Source of the DNA: Heterobilharzia americana | Lineage: Eukaryota; Platyhelminthes; Trematoda; Strigeidida; Schistosomatidae | Direction: 5' to 3' | Assembly (NCBI GenBank): GCA_944470555.2 | Contig: OX104127.1 | Location: forward strand, 129,829,113-129,893,112 | Length of the DNA: 64,000 nucleotides | Shown: piece after piece, positions 1 through 11,907 of the stretch | How positions within the stretch are numbered: position 1 is the first letter of the stretch | Layout: each line of letters opens with the position of its first letter | Program-made: the position numbers and the translations under genes | Notes under the pieces: model-generated | The model's input: the letters and a program-made list of their open reading frames with translations, nothing else | Database searches by the model: none | Told to the model about the DNA's origin: nothing

Positions 1-179
1 ATCATAGTATCAGTCAGTGAAGTCTCTAACTATTGTTCTGAGCCATATGGGCAAATGCAAACTTCCAAGTTGACGTCTACATGAAAAGCGAAGAAGATAA
101 TTGAATACTCTGGATGATGTTGCCTCAGAACCAACCTTAGTGGTGTAGGTGCAGTCACATTCCTTTTTCATAGTAATCT

Positions 180-370
180 TCATTTCAGACTTCGTTATTT
201 ATCTTACCCCACGCCCTCTTCTCCTTTCCCAGTGACTGTCTATAGCTTTGGATATTTCTCCATTTCTTTCATTTTATTGCCTTCTATCTTGATGAGCTAA
301 TGTGGGGTATGGCAACTTGTGCCGTTTCGCAATAATGCGAAGCCCGATAGCGATAACGACTGACTGATTA
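180..370 (+). repeat. SR2/RTE-like LINE 3' end fragment
   Basis: The segment ends with the same 3'-terminal pattern seen at about 1230-1312 and 13720-13810: a '...gatgtgctgatg-like / gtggcaact / cgcagtaatgc' block just before the element end. Only untranslated 3' sequence remains, so the family assignment rests on similarity to the longer copies in this window. Confidence 0.4.
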
Positions 371-749
371 TTTTTCTTCTTTCATAATTTTTTGTTGAAA
401 AATGTGTGATTTTGCCTGCAAACAATTCTCACCGGTGCTATTGTGAAATGTAATCAGGTATGCTATTCCAGGCTATATTTTACCCGTATTTATCCTATAT
501 TTATGCGTTTTAATTAGACCAGTTCCTCGTAATTATCTGGTACTAAGTGTCTACGGTAATGCTTAATGCAATTAAATCAAATACAGCATTAACTTTCAAA
601 ACCTTTGAAGTGTATATAGTTTGCTTCCAATGATTAGGAAAACAACCGTCGATAAACAAAGGCTTGCAGGTAACGGATAAAATGCTCTCCAGAAAGATTC
701 ATGCTTTTACCAGTGTTGTAACGAAAACTGGAATGTTTGTGAGTGTGTA

Positions 750-764
750 GGGGGGGGGGGGGGG
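750..764. repeat. poly-G run
   Basis: Fifteen consecutive G residues in an otherwise AT-rich stretch. Length may be unreliable in assembly. Confidence 0.9.
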
Positions 765-1074
765 ACGTGTTTCATTGTGATAATGAATTTTAATGAACTA
801 TCCATTAAACTGAATGGTAGAACAGAGTAATTACTTCACGACTCTGATACTACCGACTCTGTATGATGAACAAAACCCATTGAAATCAAAAGACCAAACA
901 TAACCTGGTAGGTATATGTTCTCAACAACATACAGACTTAAGAGGAAGACAAGAACAAGAGCAACGGGCAGTAATGAATTAGAATAGTCATTTATGTACA
1001 GAAATATGACAAAGGCAGAGTAATCATAATCTAACCTGCAACTAGCGAACAGTCACGGGTAACACGGAAATCGA

Positions 1075-1312
1075 GGGTCAGATGGCTGGAACATGTGTTA
1101 CATATATCTAGTCACCATTAAACCTTATTGTTTCATTCCATCCTCTTTCTCTCTTTACGACTTTCTACCAATGACCGTTCCCTTCTTTATTTCTCCATCT
1201 TTTACTTTTCTTCCTTTTACTTTGATGTGCTGATACGAAGTGTGGTAACTTGGGATGTTACGCAGTAGTACCAAGCCCCATGTCCATGTTCCCTTACTGA
1301 CCAGTTATATGA
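1075..1312 (+). repeat. SR2/RTE-like LINE 3' end fragment
   Basis: The left part keeps the decayed coding motif R-W-L-E-H-V typical of the C-terminal end of SR2-type reverse transcriptase ORFs. The right part holds the conserved 3' tail with the 'gtggtaact...cgcagtagtacc' block. It lies downstream of endonuclease G exon 3 in what is probably intron sequence. Confidence 0.5.
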
Positions 1313-1429
1313 AGATCAGCAGCGGGTCAATAAATTTTTACCAATAAAAGTAAGGCTACACTTTTGTTCACTCTAACAACTAGCAAGGTATACACGTAAC
1401 ATCAACGAAGTTAAATGTCTATTACTTAC

Positions 1430-1542
1430 TGTGGAAGAAACAATGGTCCTGTAATAACAACGACATTGTGTGTTTTCCTTGCAATTGCACGTATATACTT
1501 TTCTAAACTATTCCAACCATGTCGGTTGAAACCATGGCCGAC
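1430..1542 (-). CDS. EndoG: EndoG exon 3
   Basis: A 113-nt exon with acceptor ttcatttag/GTC and donor CCACA/gtaagt. Translation in the phase set by exon 2 gives V-G-H-G-F-N-R-H-G-W-N-S-L-E-K-Y and then VVVITGPLFLP, matching the EndoG segment after S-N-x-x-P-Q. It ends in phase 2, so at least one more exon must follow beyond the window. Confidence 0.88.
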
Positions 1543-4500
1543 CTAAATGAAAAGTGAAATAAGAAAGCAACATACAACATGTTTCGTCTCCTCAACAATG
1601 TGAATCATGACCCCTCCCAAAATCGAAACCAAGACAATCAGGTTCCGCGACTAGCACATTGCCATTGAGCCAATGGAACGAGATCCAATGGTACACATCT
1701 GCCTGCTTCAGTCAGTTCACAATATAGCGTGACCTCTATCCAATGCTATCGCTGATTAACTGTCTTCCGTCTAACTTGATTTATAACACTGGCCATGACT
1801 TTTCATCGGAACTTCAGGAATCTAATCTCGAAGCAAGTCACTAATGAACACTAGATAGTAGTTCAGTTTGGAGGTTTGTAGGGATTTATTGATGAAACAA
1901 TCGTCCAGTGTTTTCATGCTTCCAATGGTCCTCCAATTGATATCAGTTTGTAGTTAATACAAGCTTGAAAACAATAAACCACCAGGTACCTTACAAGCTG
2001 AATCCCATTTTATTTTGTGTATTAGAAGTATCACCTTGTGAAACGGTGTTATTTACTGGATATGGTTTAAGATACAACTTACAACCTGTAGTTATATTAA
2101 AAGTGGATTTTATTCTATCATGGAGTTGAAATGCTATGGCTTTAATAATAACTACACAAAGAATTTGCAATTTTAAGGAGTGGCACGAATAAAAGCCAGA
2201 TTTTATCTACAAAACCACTACAATATTCATTTACGATACCATATTGATACTGAACATTACGCAACATGACAGAAACATTAAGAAAATGAGGTAGGCGAAA
2301 AGAAAAAGACTTCGTCATGAAGCAGGTAGTACTTAAATTCACGAAAAATGGGCTGAACTTTCATAGTTAAATCTGATAGCTACTCAGTAACACTTCAGTG
2401 TCCAGGTATTACGTAACGTATCTGATCCTTAACAATCAATCAACCAACCAAATTTGAATGGTATCACGCCAAAATCAAGTACTCCATATTCCTGGGCATT
2501 GAGAAATATTTAGTTTTTCAATGTCATTCTAATTAGCATGACTAGGAAATCGGGAGCTTTTGTACCATGAAAAGTCTCCTGGCAAGTAATGACATAAGAA
2601 ACACACCCGTCACACAGTGAGTGGCTATCGTGACTCAGTGGACAACACTTTAGCGTTTGAAGTGGTCGGTCCTGGGTTAGAGTCTTGGTGGGAACGGGAT
2701 CACTCACTGGGAGGCAGATGCACCTAGCTGACGAGTCCCGAACATGACGAAACCCACGTTCTGGATTCCACTGGTGGCCACTACTCATCATAGCTATCTC
2801 CTTACTACTTAGTTCTTTCTTCAGCTCATAAAAGGAGGTGGTAAAATGAAAATATTTATTTTAGCTAAGCACTTCACGTGTGCATGTACCTATTTGATGC
2901 TGTAGCAAATACTTATGGTTAACAGTATGTTTGTGCCAACTATATGTTTGCGAATATTGGACCAAAATAATGTGTATGTGTGTGTGTGTGTCAGCTTATT
3001 TGCTGCTGTGCAGCCAAATACACTGGCCGTACCATGCATCGGCTTATGCAACGCGCACGTGAACACTATCCAAGCTGACCGATAAGGGGAAAACGCAAAG
3101 GCATCTTTAGCTCTGTAAGAGAACACTTAGTGAGCTAAGAATATTCAGCTCCTTTTGATGAATCTTTCAAAATTGTGTATTAAGTGTGAGCAAGCCACTC
3201 GAAAGGAGTAAGGTTAAGACATATGGGCATAGCTGAAGCATCAGTAATTCAAAAGTTAAGATCATCACTGCACATTTAAAAAAGTATGCACAACCTCTTG
3301 CTTTGCCATAGCCATTCCAAAGGATTAATTACTCTAGATAGAATTAATCTAGCACTCATTGATGGACTTAGCTTTGGGAGGTGATTCCAGAAGTTTCAAT
3401 GAGCAGTCGTGGCCAGTGGAGTCAACCAAGTTAAACATGAGGACAATTGCTCCGCGACGACATTGGATGTAGGTCGCGCTACATCGTGAACTGATAAGAG
3501 TAGGAAATATGGATCATCTGGTCGCCACCCAATGGCTCAATGGTAACCTACTGGTCACAGAAATCGAAGGTCTTGGGTCCGACCCCTGGAGAGGTCATGG
3601 GTGCACACTGCTGAGTCCCACACTAGGACGAAACGGGTATTCAGTGCTCCCATGTTTCTCCAATTGGTGTCATCCCATGGTGAGTTCCAACCTAAAATCA
3701 ATTAATAAATCTCTACAAACATCCAGATAGAATTTTTAAATTTCCTTACTTTAAGTACCTATACACAATTTATCTTTGATCGGAAATTACTCTACAATGT
3801 TCTGTCCTTCCTACTAATTGTTCATGAGTTCGTCGAGAAGAAATTTTTTTTATTTTCTGCAATCATCTCTTTTCTTCTATGATCAAATAGGTTTGTTCTG
3901 ATATTCTCTGAGTTGTAGTTCTCACTGGAAAGACATGTATCATCATCAATGCGGAGATTTACTCGAATTAATCGAATTTAACTGAATACTTAAACTCACT
4001 CCGTATACAATTTACTTGCATTGAAGATTTCTAATTAGTGTTTATGTGCTAAAAGGTTATCAAATATTTGCTATAACATGTAGAAACAAAACAAAACCCT
4101 CGGATAATACCTACTTGAGGTGTAATATTACTCAGGATAAAAGTTTGACTCATAGCAGCATGACTTTGACGATGATTGCCTGCAGCAGCTAAATGACCAC
4201 GATCATATCCAGAACGAAAATAATCATCGTTTGTAGAACGAAACATTTTAATCTCACCCAAGTCTTCGTAGAAATCAAATTTCTCACTGTTTATTTTTCA
4301 TTTCAATTTGGAAAATAAAGTCAAATGCTTATACATATATTGGCTTTTTTCAAAAAACATAAAATGCTCACTAAACATGAATAATATAAAAGAAAATTAA
4401 ATTAAGTAATCCAAAAGTGTCCGCCTACTTCAAATAAACAGTATATTGTTTCAGGGTTTTCTAAAGATGATTATAAGGTTTAAACTAGAGATTCGTCAAC

Positions 4501-7500
4501 GAATCAACATTGGCTGAATAAAAGTTCATTTCAGTACTGTACTCCCTCACCAGCTACATACAGCTGGTAACAGTAGATATTAGATTGATGGAACCTAAAG
4601 AATTTTATCAGAAGAGGTTTGCTCAGACTTAAACCTTCCTTGCTCATGTTACAGTGCTGGTGATGGGACATTATTTCGACTTACTATTATACTTATTTAT
4701 CCATATCTCTTTTAATTTCCACGTAAATATAGTGATAAGATGTTTGTTATTTACTTACGACTACCAATCTTTAAATGCATTTCTTCAATAAATAATACGC
4801 TATTCCTATAGCACTCGCCACGCGTTTTAACCTCAGCTAGACTCTTTACGCTAATCTCATTTTCACTTGACACACTTCACCAACTACTGGCTATCGAAAC
4901 CACGCAACTTCGCTTCCTACGGGCGAACATTCCGTTCTCTAAGAACAACTAAGTGTTGTTTAATTTAAGTTGATGTCTAAAAGCGGGAAAATAAATAAGA
5001 TCAACATATATCCAGGCGTTACTGAGTAACGATCCAAGTTGTCACGCCTCATATCACTACATCAAACGAGAAAGCTGAAAGACTGACAAACAAAATCAAC
5101 GTAGAAACTCCTACACAAATGTATCGGTTCAAGATGTCACGCTTTACAGTAACACACAAAGAATCATCATGTGAGTAATGTTGAGGTCAGGGGAAAGGTA
5201 CTAGGCAAAATAGGCAAGTCGACTGACGAGATTGTGAAGCTTAATCGAGTGAGATGGCTTGAACATGTACTGTACGTGCCGAACCACTGCCTACCTTGAT
5301 GTGCCAAGCTAGGGGAAGTTGAATTAGGATGGAAAAGTGTTCAGCGTGGTCAGACCAAGATCTGGCACCAGTCGATAAAGCCCCTGACTGTTAGCTTGAG
5401 CCGTGTGGGGAGAAGTAGACTGTCTGGTTGGGGTCTCCAAGACGAAAAGAATAAGTGGTTGAGGACTGACTCTTGGTGATATGGCTGAAAATCGGTGACA
5501 AGGGCACAGACGTATTCACTTCTTGACAACTTCTAAAGCTTGAATATTCACACTAACCGTTATCTTCAGATTGTTTATTCTCTCACACGACTTTATCTAC
5601 GCTGTTATAATTCTTTTTCTTTGTATGTTACCGTGAAGCGTGACATCTTGAATCGAAGAACTTGTGTGCGAAGTTCTACTTTGGTTTTACCTGTCTGTTT
5701 GCACCAATTCGATGTCACTTTAACTGTGACAATCCATGGCAGTGGTAAAAGATAATGAACGCTAAAATGCATGCTCCATGGTACATGTTTAAAAAGCTGG
5801 ATGCTTGCTAATTCAGAACGTCCAATTTATTTTAGCTTAACCAACACTGCAGTGGCGAATATCAGTTATTGGTACAGTATGATTGTAATGCCCTTGAAGC
5901 AAACAAGATAAATTGTATATTGAAGAAAATGGGTGAAAACAACAGAAAAGTGGTGAAGTTGACAAGTGTACGGAAAGCACGGAAATTCTAATCGCACGAC
6001 GACATTTCACGAGAATGTAAGAAACTAATTGTTTTACACTTGTTTCTGTAGGGATAAATGGGTAAGGTAACCGTAATCACTGGGTGATTTACTTTGACAT
6101 TTGACCATACTACTTATTAGTAAATGATATTTTTCGCCACAATTTCCTTAGCTTTCATAGGTTGGTATTCAATCATATTGAATTTTTAACATTTACCGAC
6201 TGTGGTTTGTTCATCAACTCCAGGCATTATTGAATACAGAGAACTGCTCATGATTACTCGGAGAAATCAAGTCTTCTTTTCAAATTCAACATTTTGAAAT
6301 CACTGTTAGACAGATACTGTTAATTAACTTCACATTCTCATTTAGTGTCTCATTGAAGCACAATGTATCTCTTTCAAGTGATAGAAGGTTTCAACACAAT
6401 TCTCTCTGTAGTTGGTTCGGTAGAAAGCTTACGTGTCCACGGGTGTGTGATGTTATGATAAATATTTTTCTCAAATGTATAATCTTTACGTTTTATGCAT
6501 AAATGAAGGAGTTTCACCGGGTAACTCTCCTCATACTTCATCACGTATCCAAAATCGTCTGTTTATCCCTTTGTGTTCGGAATTATCTTTCCTAAAGTAA
6601 GAAAATGGTACATCATGGGTGCTGAGGAATGCACCACATAAAATGATTTAAATACATTAGGAAGATACTAAAAGGAAAGGAGGTTAGGGAAAGGCAGAAG
6701 TCAGAAGTTAAGTGAATTGTCAACGAAGAATTCTTAAGGATACATTCAAGAAAATGTTCAGTACTTGCATTTTATTTTTTAATGACAGAAGAAACAAGAA
6801 GGTGTCCATTCTGATCCATGTCTAATATCATCTTAAACCACAGAGTTGTATGATCTCTCGGAACTCCACAGAATTACCAACAGATGCTAAACCAATTCAA
6901 CTATCTTTCATTTAAAGCCCTTACTCCTTACAACCAGTTCCAGGGTTAGCAAACAGTGGACGGAAAGAGAGTCTCTGGAATGTTAATCGTAATGCACGTC
7001 ACAGCTACTCAAGCCGCTGTCCCAAGATGACATCGCTCAATGAATTACGACTTCCTTCATGTTCAAACACACACCACTCCGTCTTACAATTACTGACATT
7101 ACGTTTTTACAAGAGGTAAAAAAGCTTTTAGAGATAAGGGGTGATGGTAGAAGAAATCATCAACATGCTCAAGCAATAGAAGTCAGGTTTCACTGGCGTA
7201 AGGAAGAACCGCACGCACTGAACACTCCACAGTCACAACAATGTCATGGATGACCCAACTGGCATATGCTACGCTGAATTTTGATATGCAGATGGACATC
7301 TCATCATTACGTTCAGTTTTGTGAAATGCTTTGCATTTCAATGATGCAAAGCACATGCTATACTTAAGGGCAGTGACTACTAACCGATCAAGTGCGATTT
7401 GAGTAGCTTGTATGTTGTCATACCATGAGACGATAACGCCTTGATATTCAAGGTCCGAAAGGACTCCGCCCGGTAGAATATATGCGAATACTATATACAT

Positions 7501-10312
7501 CATTCTGAATTGTTTTGGGACTATTATTGACGGGTAAGTTATATAGGAATGGTGATATCACAAAACCCTACGCAACCTCATTATCGGTTTATAGAGACAG
7601 AAGTAGGTCTATCCTTTACTCTGCATACAGGACGTTCTGCATGTGAAATAAATTCTCAGGGATATTCTTCTGTAACTGATAGTTTCAAGGTATAGTCCTG
7701 TCTAGTAAGTCGGAGGCAACCAATTGCCCACGAAATCTAAGAAAAACTTAGGAACATCACTCTGGGAGAAAATTCTAGAAAAAAATTCAGTTTAATGAAT
7801 TGCAGATTTCATTACGTGAGTAAGATTTAATATTATCCTGGAATACTAGAGATGGATAGTGGCCAGCAATAGAAACCAGGATAAACATTTCGTCCTACTT
7901 GGGACTCGTCAGCTGGATGTACCTGCCTCCCAGTGAGTGATGTTGCTCCCACCGGGACTCGGGAGCGATCGCCTCAAACGCCAGAGTGTTATTCACTACA
8001 CCACCGAGCCACGATAGCCACTTCTTGTGCGACGGTTATAGTTTTAGCATTATTACTGACGAGTCCTTAATAGGACGAAATGTATGTCCTGGTTTCTATT
8101 GCTGGCCACTATCCATCTTTACCACAATTAGAACACAGGTAATATCGAGGCATGCGCACAGGAGCTCATATGCTAATAGAGACTGATCAATTCGGTCCAA
8201 TCAACGACGGTATAATACAAACAATTATACTAAAATTACCTTAGAATGTTTCGAAAATCAAAAAGAAACTTTTCGTAACGTTTTTATGTGCATGCCACAG
8301 CTTCTTCAGCGGAACATTCAAATTTTTAAGAAAAACCGAATCAAACGAGAGAGCAATGAGAAGAAGAATCGGCCGAAAGCAGTATAATAATGGAAGGAAT
8401 AAGAAATTACTGAATTCAGTATCACGATTAACATGAGTGTAATGTGTGAATACACCTGAACAACTGAGATCGGTTGGGGGTACAGCACCTAGATTTTTCA
8501 ACCATAAATGGTTTCTGCTGTCACGAGGACCCCAAACGGGAAGTTTGCACTCACTAACTCGGTTCAGACTAACTGTCAAAGACTACATTCAGTGATGACA
8601 CTCTTTAGTCTGGTTGCCCAAAACCTTTTTCTAGCCTGAACCTACTTCAACCAACATTGTGCAACGAGGTAGACGGTGACTAGACATGCGCAACATAGGT
8701 CCCAGCCACCTGAGCCAACGAAGGTTAGCAATATCAACTGACCTTCCTCTCCTCCCTAAAATTGTACACCTGACTTTGACGTTACTCATGTGGTGACATC
8801 ACGACATACGGTCGTGTTTTTAAAAAAAGTTTACGTTACACTGTGTAAATATATCTAGGTTTGTACGTACCTTACTTTGTAAAAAGCACTATATGACTTA
8901 CGAATCAGAAACTCCTACCCCGACAGCATGGTCGACCGTCAGTATATCTAAATACAGGACACAATGAGGGTGCGAAAATTCCTTCAACCGTACAACATCT
9001 TCATCTTGCTTTACTGGTCCATTTAGGACAGAAATTTAGGGCAAACGTTGTGTCAGCCACTTACACTTGAGAATTACGACTTTAAAATTTCAGGAGTTTA
9101 TATCACAAAATATTTCAAATTCATGCTTTTTTTCCTTTCCAACCGACTTCAGTCAGTGTGAACTAATTTTATTCTGGGTACATGGCCTACGATAATGGTT
9201 TTTCATCCTAAAAATATATATGGCTTTAGCTGTTACCTGCTTTTCTGTGTTTAGACTTGGAAACAGTCAACACAAGGCAAAAAACTAGTTAAAAGCTCTT
9301 ATAACCTACATTGGGTCTTCGATAGGTAAATTTCCAAAAGGGCTATCGACTTCAGTAGAAACGGCCTTGTTTCTTCATTGTAGAGCATAATTACTGGTCA
9401 TATCTTGATACTGAGATCTGTGAAAGACTGAATCAGATTACTTTGTCCAGTTTATTGTTTAAGCTCTAGTAAAAAGGAATGGCTACTTTCTAGGTTAACA
9501 GACACCGCAAAAAGTACCATGAACCAAGTTGTTTGTTTGAAAATTAAGATAGTATACTCTTTACAGTGTTTAAACGTACAGCATAAATCGTTCATTGAGC
9601 ATTCGATGGATGAACTTCTGTTCATAAGTCTTGTATAAATTGGAAGTTCATTTACCACAGATTGTTAGTCAGTTTCAAAAAGTCCTGAATAAAAATATCC
9701 TAGACATATATATAACTTGGAGTGATTAGCTTCAGCGGTAACCCACACTTAATACTTTGCAGTCAACTCCTTCCAATCAATAGAATTAAAAGACTGTATA
9801 AAAGTGAAGATATATGCACGATATTAAACAACTATCTTGTTTTATTTTTTCTCAGGTGATAAATAACCGAATCATGTGAAAAATGATGGAAGAAAACGTC
9901 ATTAAGAGCTAATTCCTAAATAAGAATAAAAATCATACCGATCAACTCCAGCTTTGGTGATATCTTCTTGATTTAGTTTAGCAGGATTCAAATGTTCCAT
10001 TACCCAGTAAGGAATTCGATTACGACGATCATATGCACATATATAACCCTCGAAAACACGAAGATGACTTGAAAGCGGTACTCCCAAAGTATGAACTGCT
10101 TCATTATTTATTACAGAGCTGGGAATATTTACATTAGAAGGATATAGTACTTCAGCTGCATTCACGGGTTGTGCGAAAGATGTGACATTTGTAGCCTTTG
10201 ATTCTTGACTGAAATGGGCGGTAACGACTGCACCGAATGTAATATACAAACCAGCTTTTAAAACCTCATATTTGCTCCAGTAGCGGTGTATGCGATTTAG
10301 ATAAGAGTGCAT
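1430..10312 (-). CDS. EndoG: Endonuclease G homologue, 5' part of gene (three exons, partial)
   Basis: Mitochondrial DNA/RNA non-specific nuclease family (EndoG/NUC1); in animals it acts in mitochondria and, after release, in nuclear DNA degradation. Three minus-strand exons (10312-9939, 4286-4115, 1542-1430) join with matching phases (2, then 0) and give about 219 residues. The N-terminus is basic and then hydrophobic (about residues 17-34), as expected for a mitochondrial targeting/anchor segment. The catalytic block DRGHLAAAGNH falls near residue 153, its histidine near 156, followed by SQTFILSNITPQ and then W-N-S-L-E-K-Y and ITGPLFLP; all are EndoG landmarks in the right order. The animal family is about 300 residues, so roughly the last 80 residues are missing and should be encoded below base 1. 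The start is the ATG at 10312-10310; an AG just upstream (tttcag) could be a cis or trans-splice acceptor. The identification is firm from motifs, exon ends from splice consensus. Confidence 0.92.
2600..2800 (+). repeat. Sm-alpha-type SINE with hammerhead core
   Basis: A tRNA-like A box (tgactcagtgg) and a decayed B box (gggttagagtc) precede the family's body (gggaggcag...) and a hammerhead core with CTGACGAG at 2728-2735 and GAAA at 2749-2752. It sits antisense in EndoG intron 2. Schistosome Sm-alpha SINEs are known to encode hammerhead ribozymes. Confidence 0.75.
3505..3735 (+). repeat. tRNA-derived SINE, second family, with hammerhead-like core
   Basis: An A-box-like tggctcaatgg and a B-box-like gggtccgacccc (RNA polymerase III promoter elements) are followed by CACTG-ctgagtccc-...-aggac-GAAAC-...-CAGTG. 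The flanking CACTG (3606-3610) and CAGTG (3642-3646) would pair as stem I of a type I hammerhead. The core CTGANGA has lost bases here. A better-preserved promoter half is at 31920-32165. Confidence 0.65.
4115..4286 (-). CDS. EndoG: EndoG exon 2 (DRGH active site)
   Basis: A 172-nt exon with acceptor aaacag/T and donor CAA/gtaggt. It contains F-D-F-x-E-D, F-R-S-T-N-D-D-Y, the catalytic DRGH with general-base histidine, and N-H-R of the metal-binding region. Reading starts with one base completing the arginine codon from exon 1 and ends in phase 0. Confidence 0.92.
4990..5065 (-). repeat. SR2-like LINE 3' tail fragment
   Basis: The reverse complement resembles the 3' tail seen at 14760-14850 (element end with a caggc/gttact/taacg pattern followed by gtca-rich sequence). 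About 75 bp only; EndoG intron. Confidence 0.35.
5180..5525 (+). repeat. SR2/RTE-like LINE, C-terminal coding remnant
   Basis: Decayed reading frames retain K-S-T-D-E-I-V, R-W-L-E-H-V-L, L-P and a later L-S-G-W-G-L-Q-D block. These are the conserved C-terminal landmarks of schistosome SR2-type ORFs, also seen in the copies at 13290 and 15130 of this window. No intact ORF. Lies in EndoG intron 1. Confidence 0.6.
5530..7180. other. EndoG intron 1 sequence without recognisable gene
   Basis: AT-rich intronic DNA. Short open frames on both strands show no motif, splice framing or codon bias I can support. Confidence 0.5.
7183..7503 (-). pseudogene. LINE reverse-transcriptase C-terminal fragment
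   Basis: An open frame of about 106 residues reads through M-C-F-A-S-L-K-C-K (family pattern F-x-P-x-K-C-K) near its middle and ends with S-V-R-A-V-L-P-Y-A-S-E-T, matching the A/S-V-R-x-V-L-L-Y-G-x-E-T-W block after the RT domain of schistosome RTE/SR2-type LINEs. It is a short remnant in EndoG intron 1 and not a functional gene. Confidence 0.5.
7850..8030 (-). repeat. Sm-alpha-type SINE, near complete, with intact hammerhead core
   Basis: Read on the minus strand: A box tggctcggtgg, B-box region with cccgagtccc, the body gggaggcaggtacatccag, then CTGACGAG-tccc-aagta-ggga/ggac-GAAA. The copy's hammerhead core is fully conserved. It lies head-to-head with another copy at 8050-8215. Confidence 0.8.
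7872..7925 (-). ncRNA. Hammerhead ribozyme (type I, Sm-alpha)
   Basis: CTGACGAG (complement of 7905-7912), stem II gtccc/aggac with a short loop, GAAA (complement of 7888-7891), then a short stem III and an ATC cleavage triplet before CTGG, which pairs with the upstream CCAG to form stem I. All invariant core bases are present. Activity is inferred from the family and was not tested. Confidence 0.65.
8050..8215 (+). repeat. Sm-alpha-type SINE, 3' half
   Basis: Begins near the hammerhead core (CTGACGAG 8056-8063; GAAA downstream; GTC before CTGG) and continues through the family's 3' tail (gaggcatgcgcacaggagctc..., ending in caacgacggtataatac), which recurs at 35330-35405. The promoter half and stem I 5' strand are absent or replaced. 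Confidence 0.7.
8241..8830 (-). repeat. SR2/RTE-like LINE 3' end
   Basis: The minus-strand frames carry R-W-L-R-W, then C-K-L-P-V-W-G-P-R-D-S-R-N with W-L-K-N-L-G, the conserved final residues of the SR2-type ORF. Several frameshifts and stops. Located in EndoG intron 1. Confidence 0.6.
8831..9938. other. EndoG intron 1, upstream part; nothing recognised
   Basis: AT-rich DNA with no repeat family, RNA gene or coding motif that I can identify. Confidence 0.45.
9939..10312 (-). CDS. EndoG: EndoG exon 1
   Basis: Encodes 124 full codons plus two bases. The donor reads GATCG/gtatga, and the partial codon CG is completed by T from exon 2 to give arginine. It holds the targeting region and the start of the nuclease domain (R-V-F-E-G-Y-I-C-A-Y-D, then W-V-M-E-H-L), which corresponds to the Y-x-Y/C-Y-D and W-V-x-E-x-L segments of animal EndoG. 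Confidence 0.88.
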
Positions 10313-11776
10313 TTCAAAAAGCACTGAAATAGGACTTCATAAAACAAAAAAACTACTTTAAGTATGGTGAAAAGAACTTATATCTGTGGTACAAAACATA
10401 GTAGAACTTGGAAATAAATGATGCAACTCAGTAAATGCACACAGGTTTGCACAACATCCAGATAAGATGTACAATATAGCTGAATTAAATAATGATATAT
10501 CTATTTCTTTCATCATACAGCATCATCTTATGATATTAGACAAAATTGTATTACAACGGTGCTGTCAGGCTGAACTCCAGTCTAACCTTATCTCTCAGAA
10601 ACCATGAACATTTTTATGCATTGGGAAATTAGTCACATCTACTGCTCGAGGACTGATGATGCTTCCTAGACCTCGACAGTTGGAGTAGGGTTCGAATCTA
10701 TCACCCATAAAAGGAGACACGTGATTGGACCAATGAACCATATGTTCACAATTTTCACTTTAGTCGAAAATTTGAATTAATGATTCGACTTTTCATTACT
10801 AATGGGTGATATGAGAATAGTTATCTACTATCCCCATTATAGTTGTCTCACTAAGTTAGTGAACAGATTAAGTTAACAGTCTTTAGTGATAGGTAGCGAC
10901 TTTGGTGAAATGAACAGGTGAATAACAAAGTGGCTTCATTCTGAGCATAATAAGATGCACTTCATTTGCCATACATATATTGGTGATAACCATACCTTCT
11001 GTGACTGTTAATTATAATACTCAATGTATGGAACGTTGTAACCATACTTGGATGAATGAACCCATGGTTCTGAATCGAATATTAACACTGTTAAACAAAA
11101 AGGTAGTGATATGAAAATACTTTCAGTTCGGAACATTAATTATTTTTCACAAGGAAAAACCAAACTGAAACTTCGACACATCCATATAAGTTTGAGAACA
11201 CGAAGACTCGATATGTTAGTTGAACGAAAACTCGCTGAGTCTACTATACATCTACAGACTGTAGTTGTTCTGTAACCTACCAAAAAGATGTTTTAGTTAC
11301 ACATTGGAAACCGCTTCCAAGATCAAAATACCAACATAAGTAGTGACGCCTCTAGAGATAACATTGATGGAAGCGATTCGTACACAGCAGTACTAAAATA
11401 CTGGTTTACATAGCGACAGGATATTAGTAACTAAAGTGGACTACCATAAAGTTTAAGTTAGATATGCCGAAAACAAATTAGTTGGATATAGTTTCGTATC
11501 AAAGTCATGCATATCAAAAAATGACTAACCGATACCTGGAAAACGTTTTGGTAGAACACGTCACAATAAAAAGTGTAAATATTACACCACTTAACTGGAA
11601 GACAGATGGACTACTAAATACTGATGTTGGTAAGGGGTCGTACGCTGTGTAGGTACCAAGTTCAGTTACCATGGGGATAAACTTTTTTGACAGACTTTAG
11701 AATACTGGTGAAATCGGACATCTTAGTTGTGAATTGGGAATTCAATCAAACTGAGACAAAATTTAAAAGAAAACAA
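10313..11776. other. Intergenic region between two minus-strand genes
   Basis: About 1.5 kb between the EndoG start and the poly(A) signal of the upstream gene. It should contain the EndoG promoter; I see no distinctive promoter motif. A B-box-like gggttcgaatct near 10690 suggests a decayed tRNA-derived SINE around 10570-10760. Confidence 0.4.
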
Positions 11777-11782
11777 TTTATT
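11777..11782 (-). promoter_or_regulatory. Poly(A) signal of the 18181-11908 gene
   Basis: AATAAA on the minus strand, about 125 nt past the TAG stop at 11910-11908. Position and spacing fit a normal 3' UTR. Confidence 0.55.
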
Positions 11783-11907
11783 TTAGTACTTTTTTGAACA
11801 AAGTTAATGAACTTGTACATTAAATTTGTGTTGATGAGAAAATGGTTTGTAGGTTAAAAAATACAAAATGTATGATACATCTCTGAAGTTGGAATAAGCA
11901 CATAAAA

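Noticed and set aside
2971..2990. (TG)n run and flanking open frame 2890-3126 as possible EndoG exon
   Set aside because: The translation does not match the expected EndoG segment, which is fully supplied by the exon at 1430-1542.
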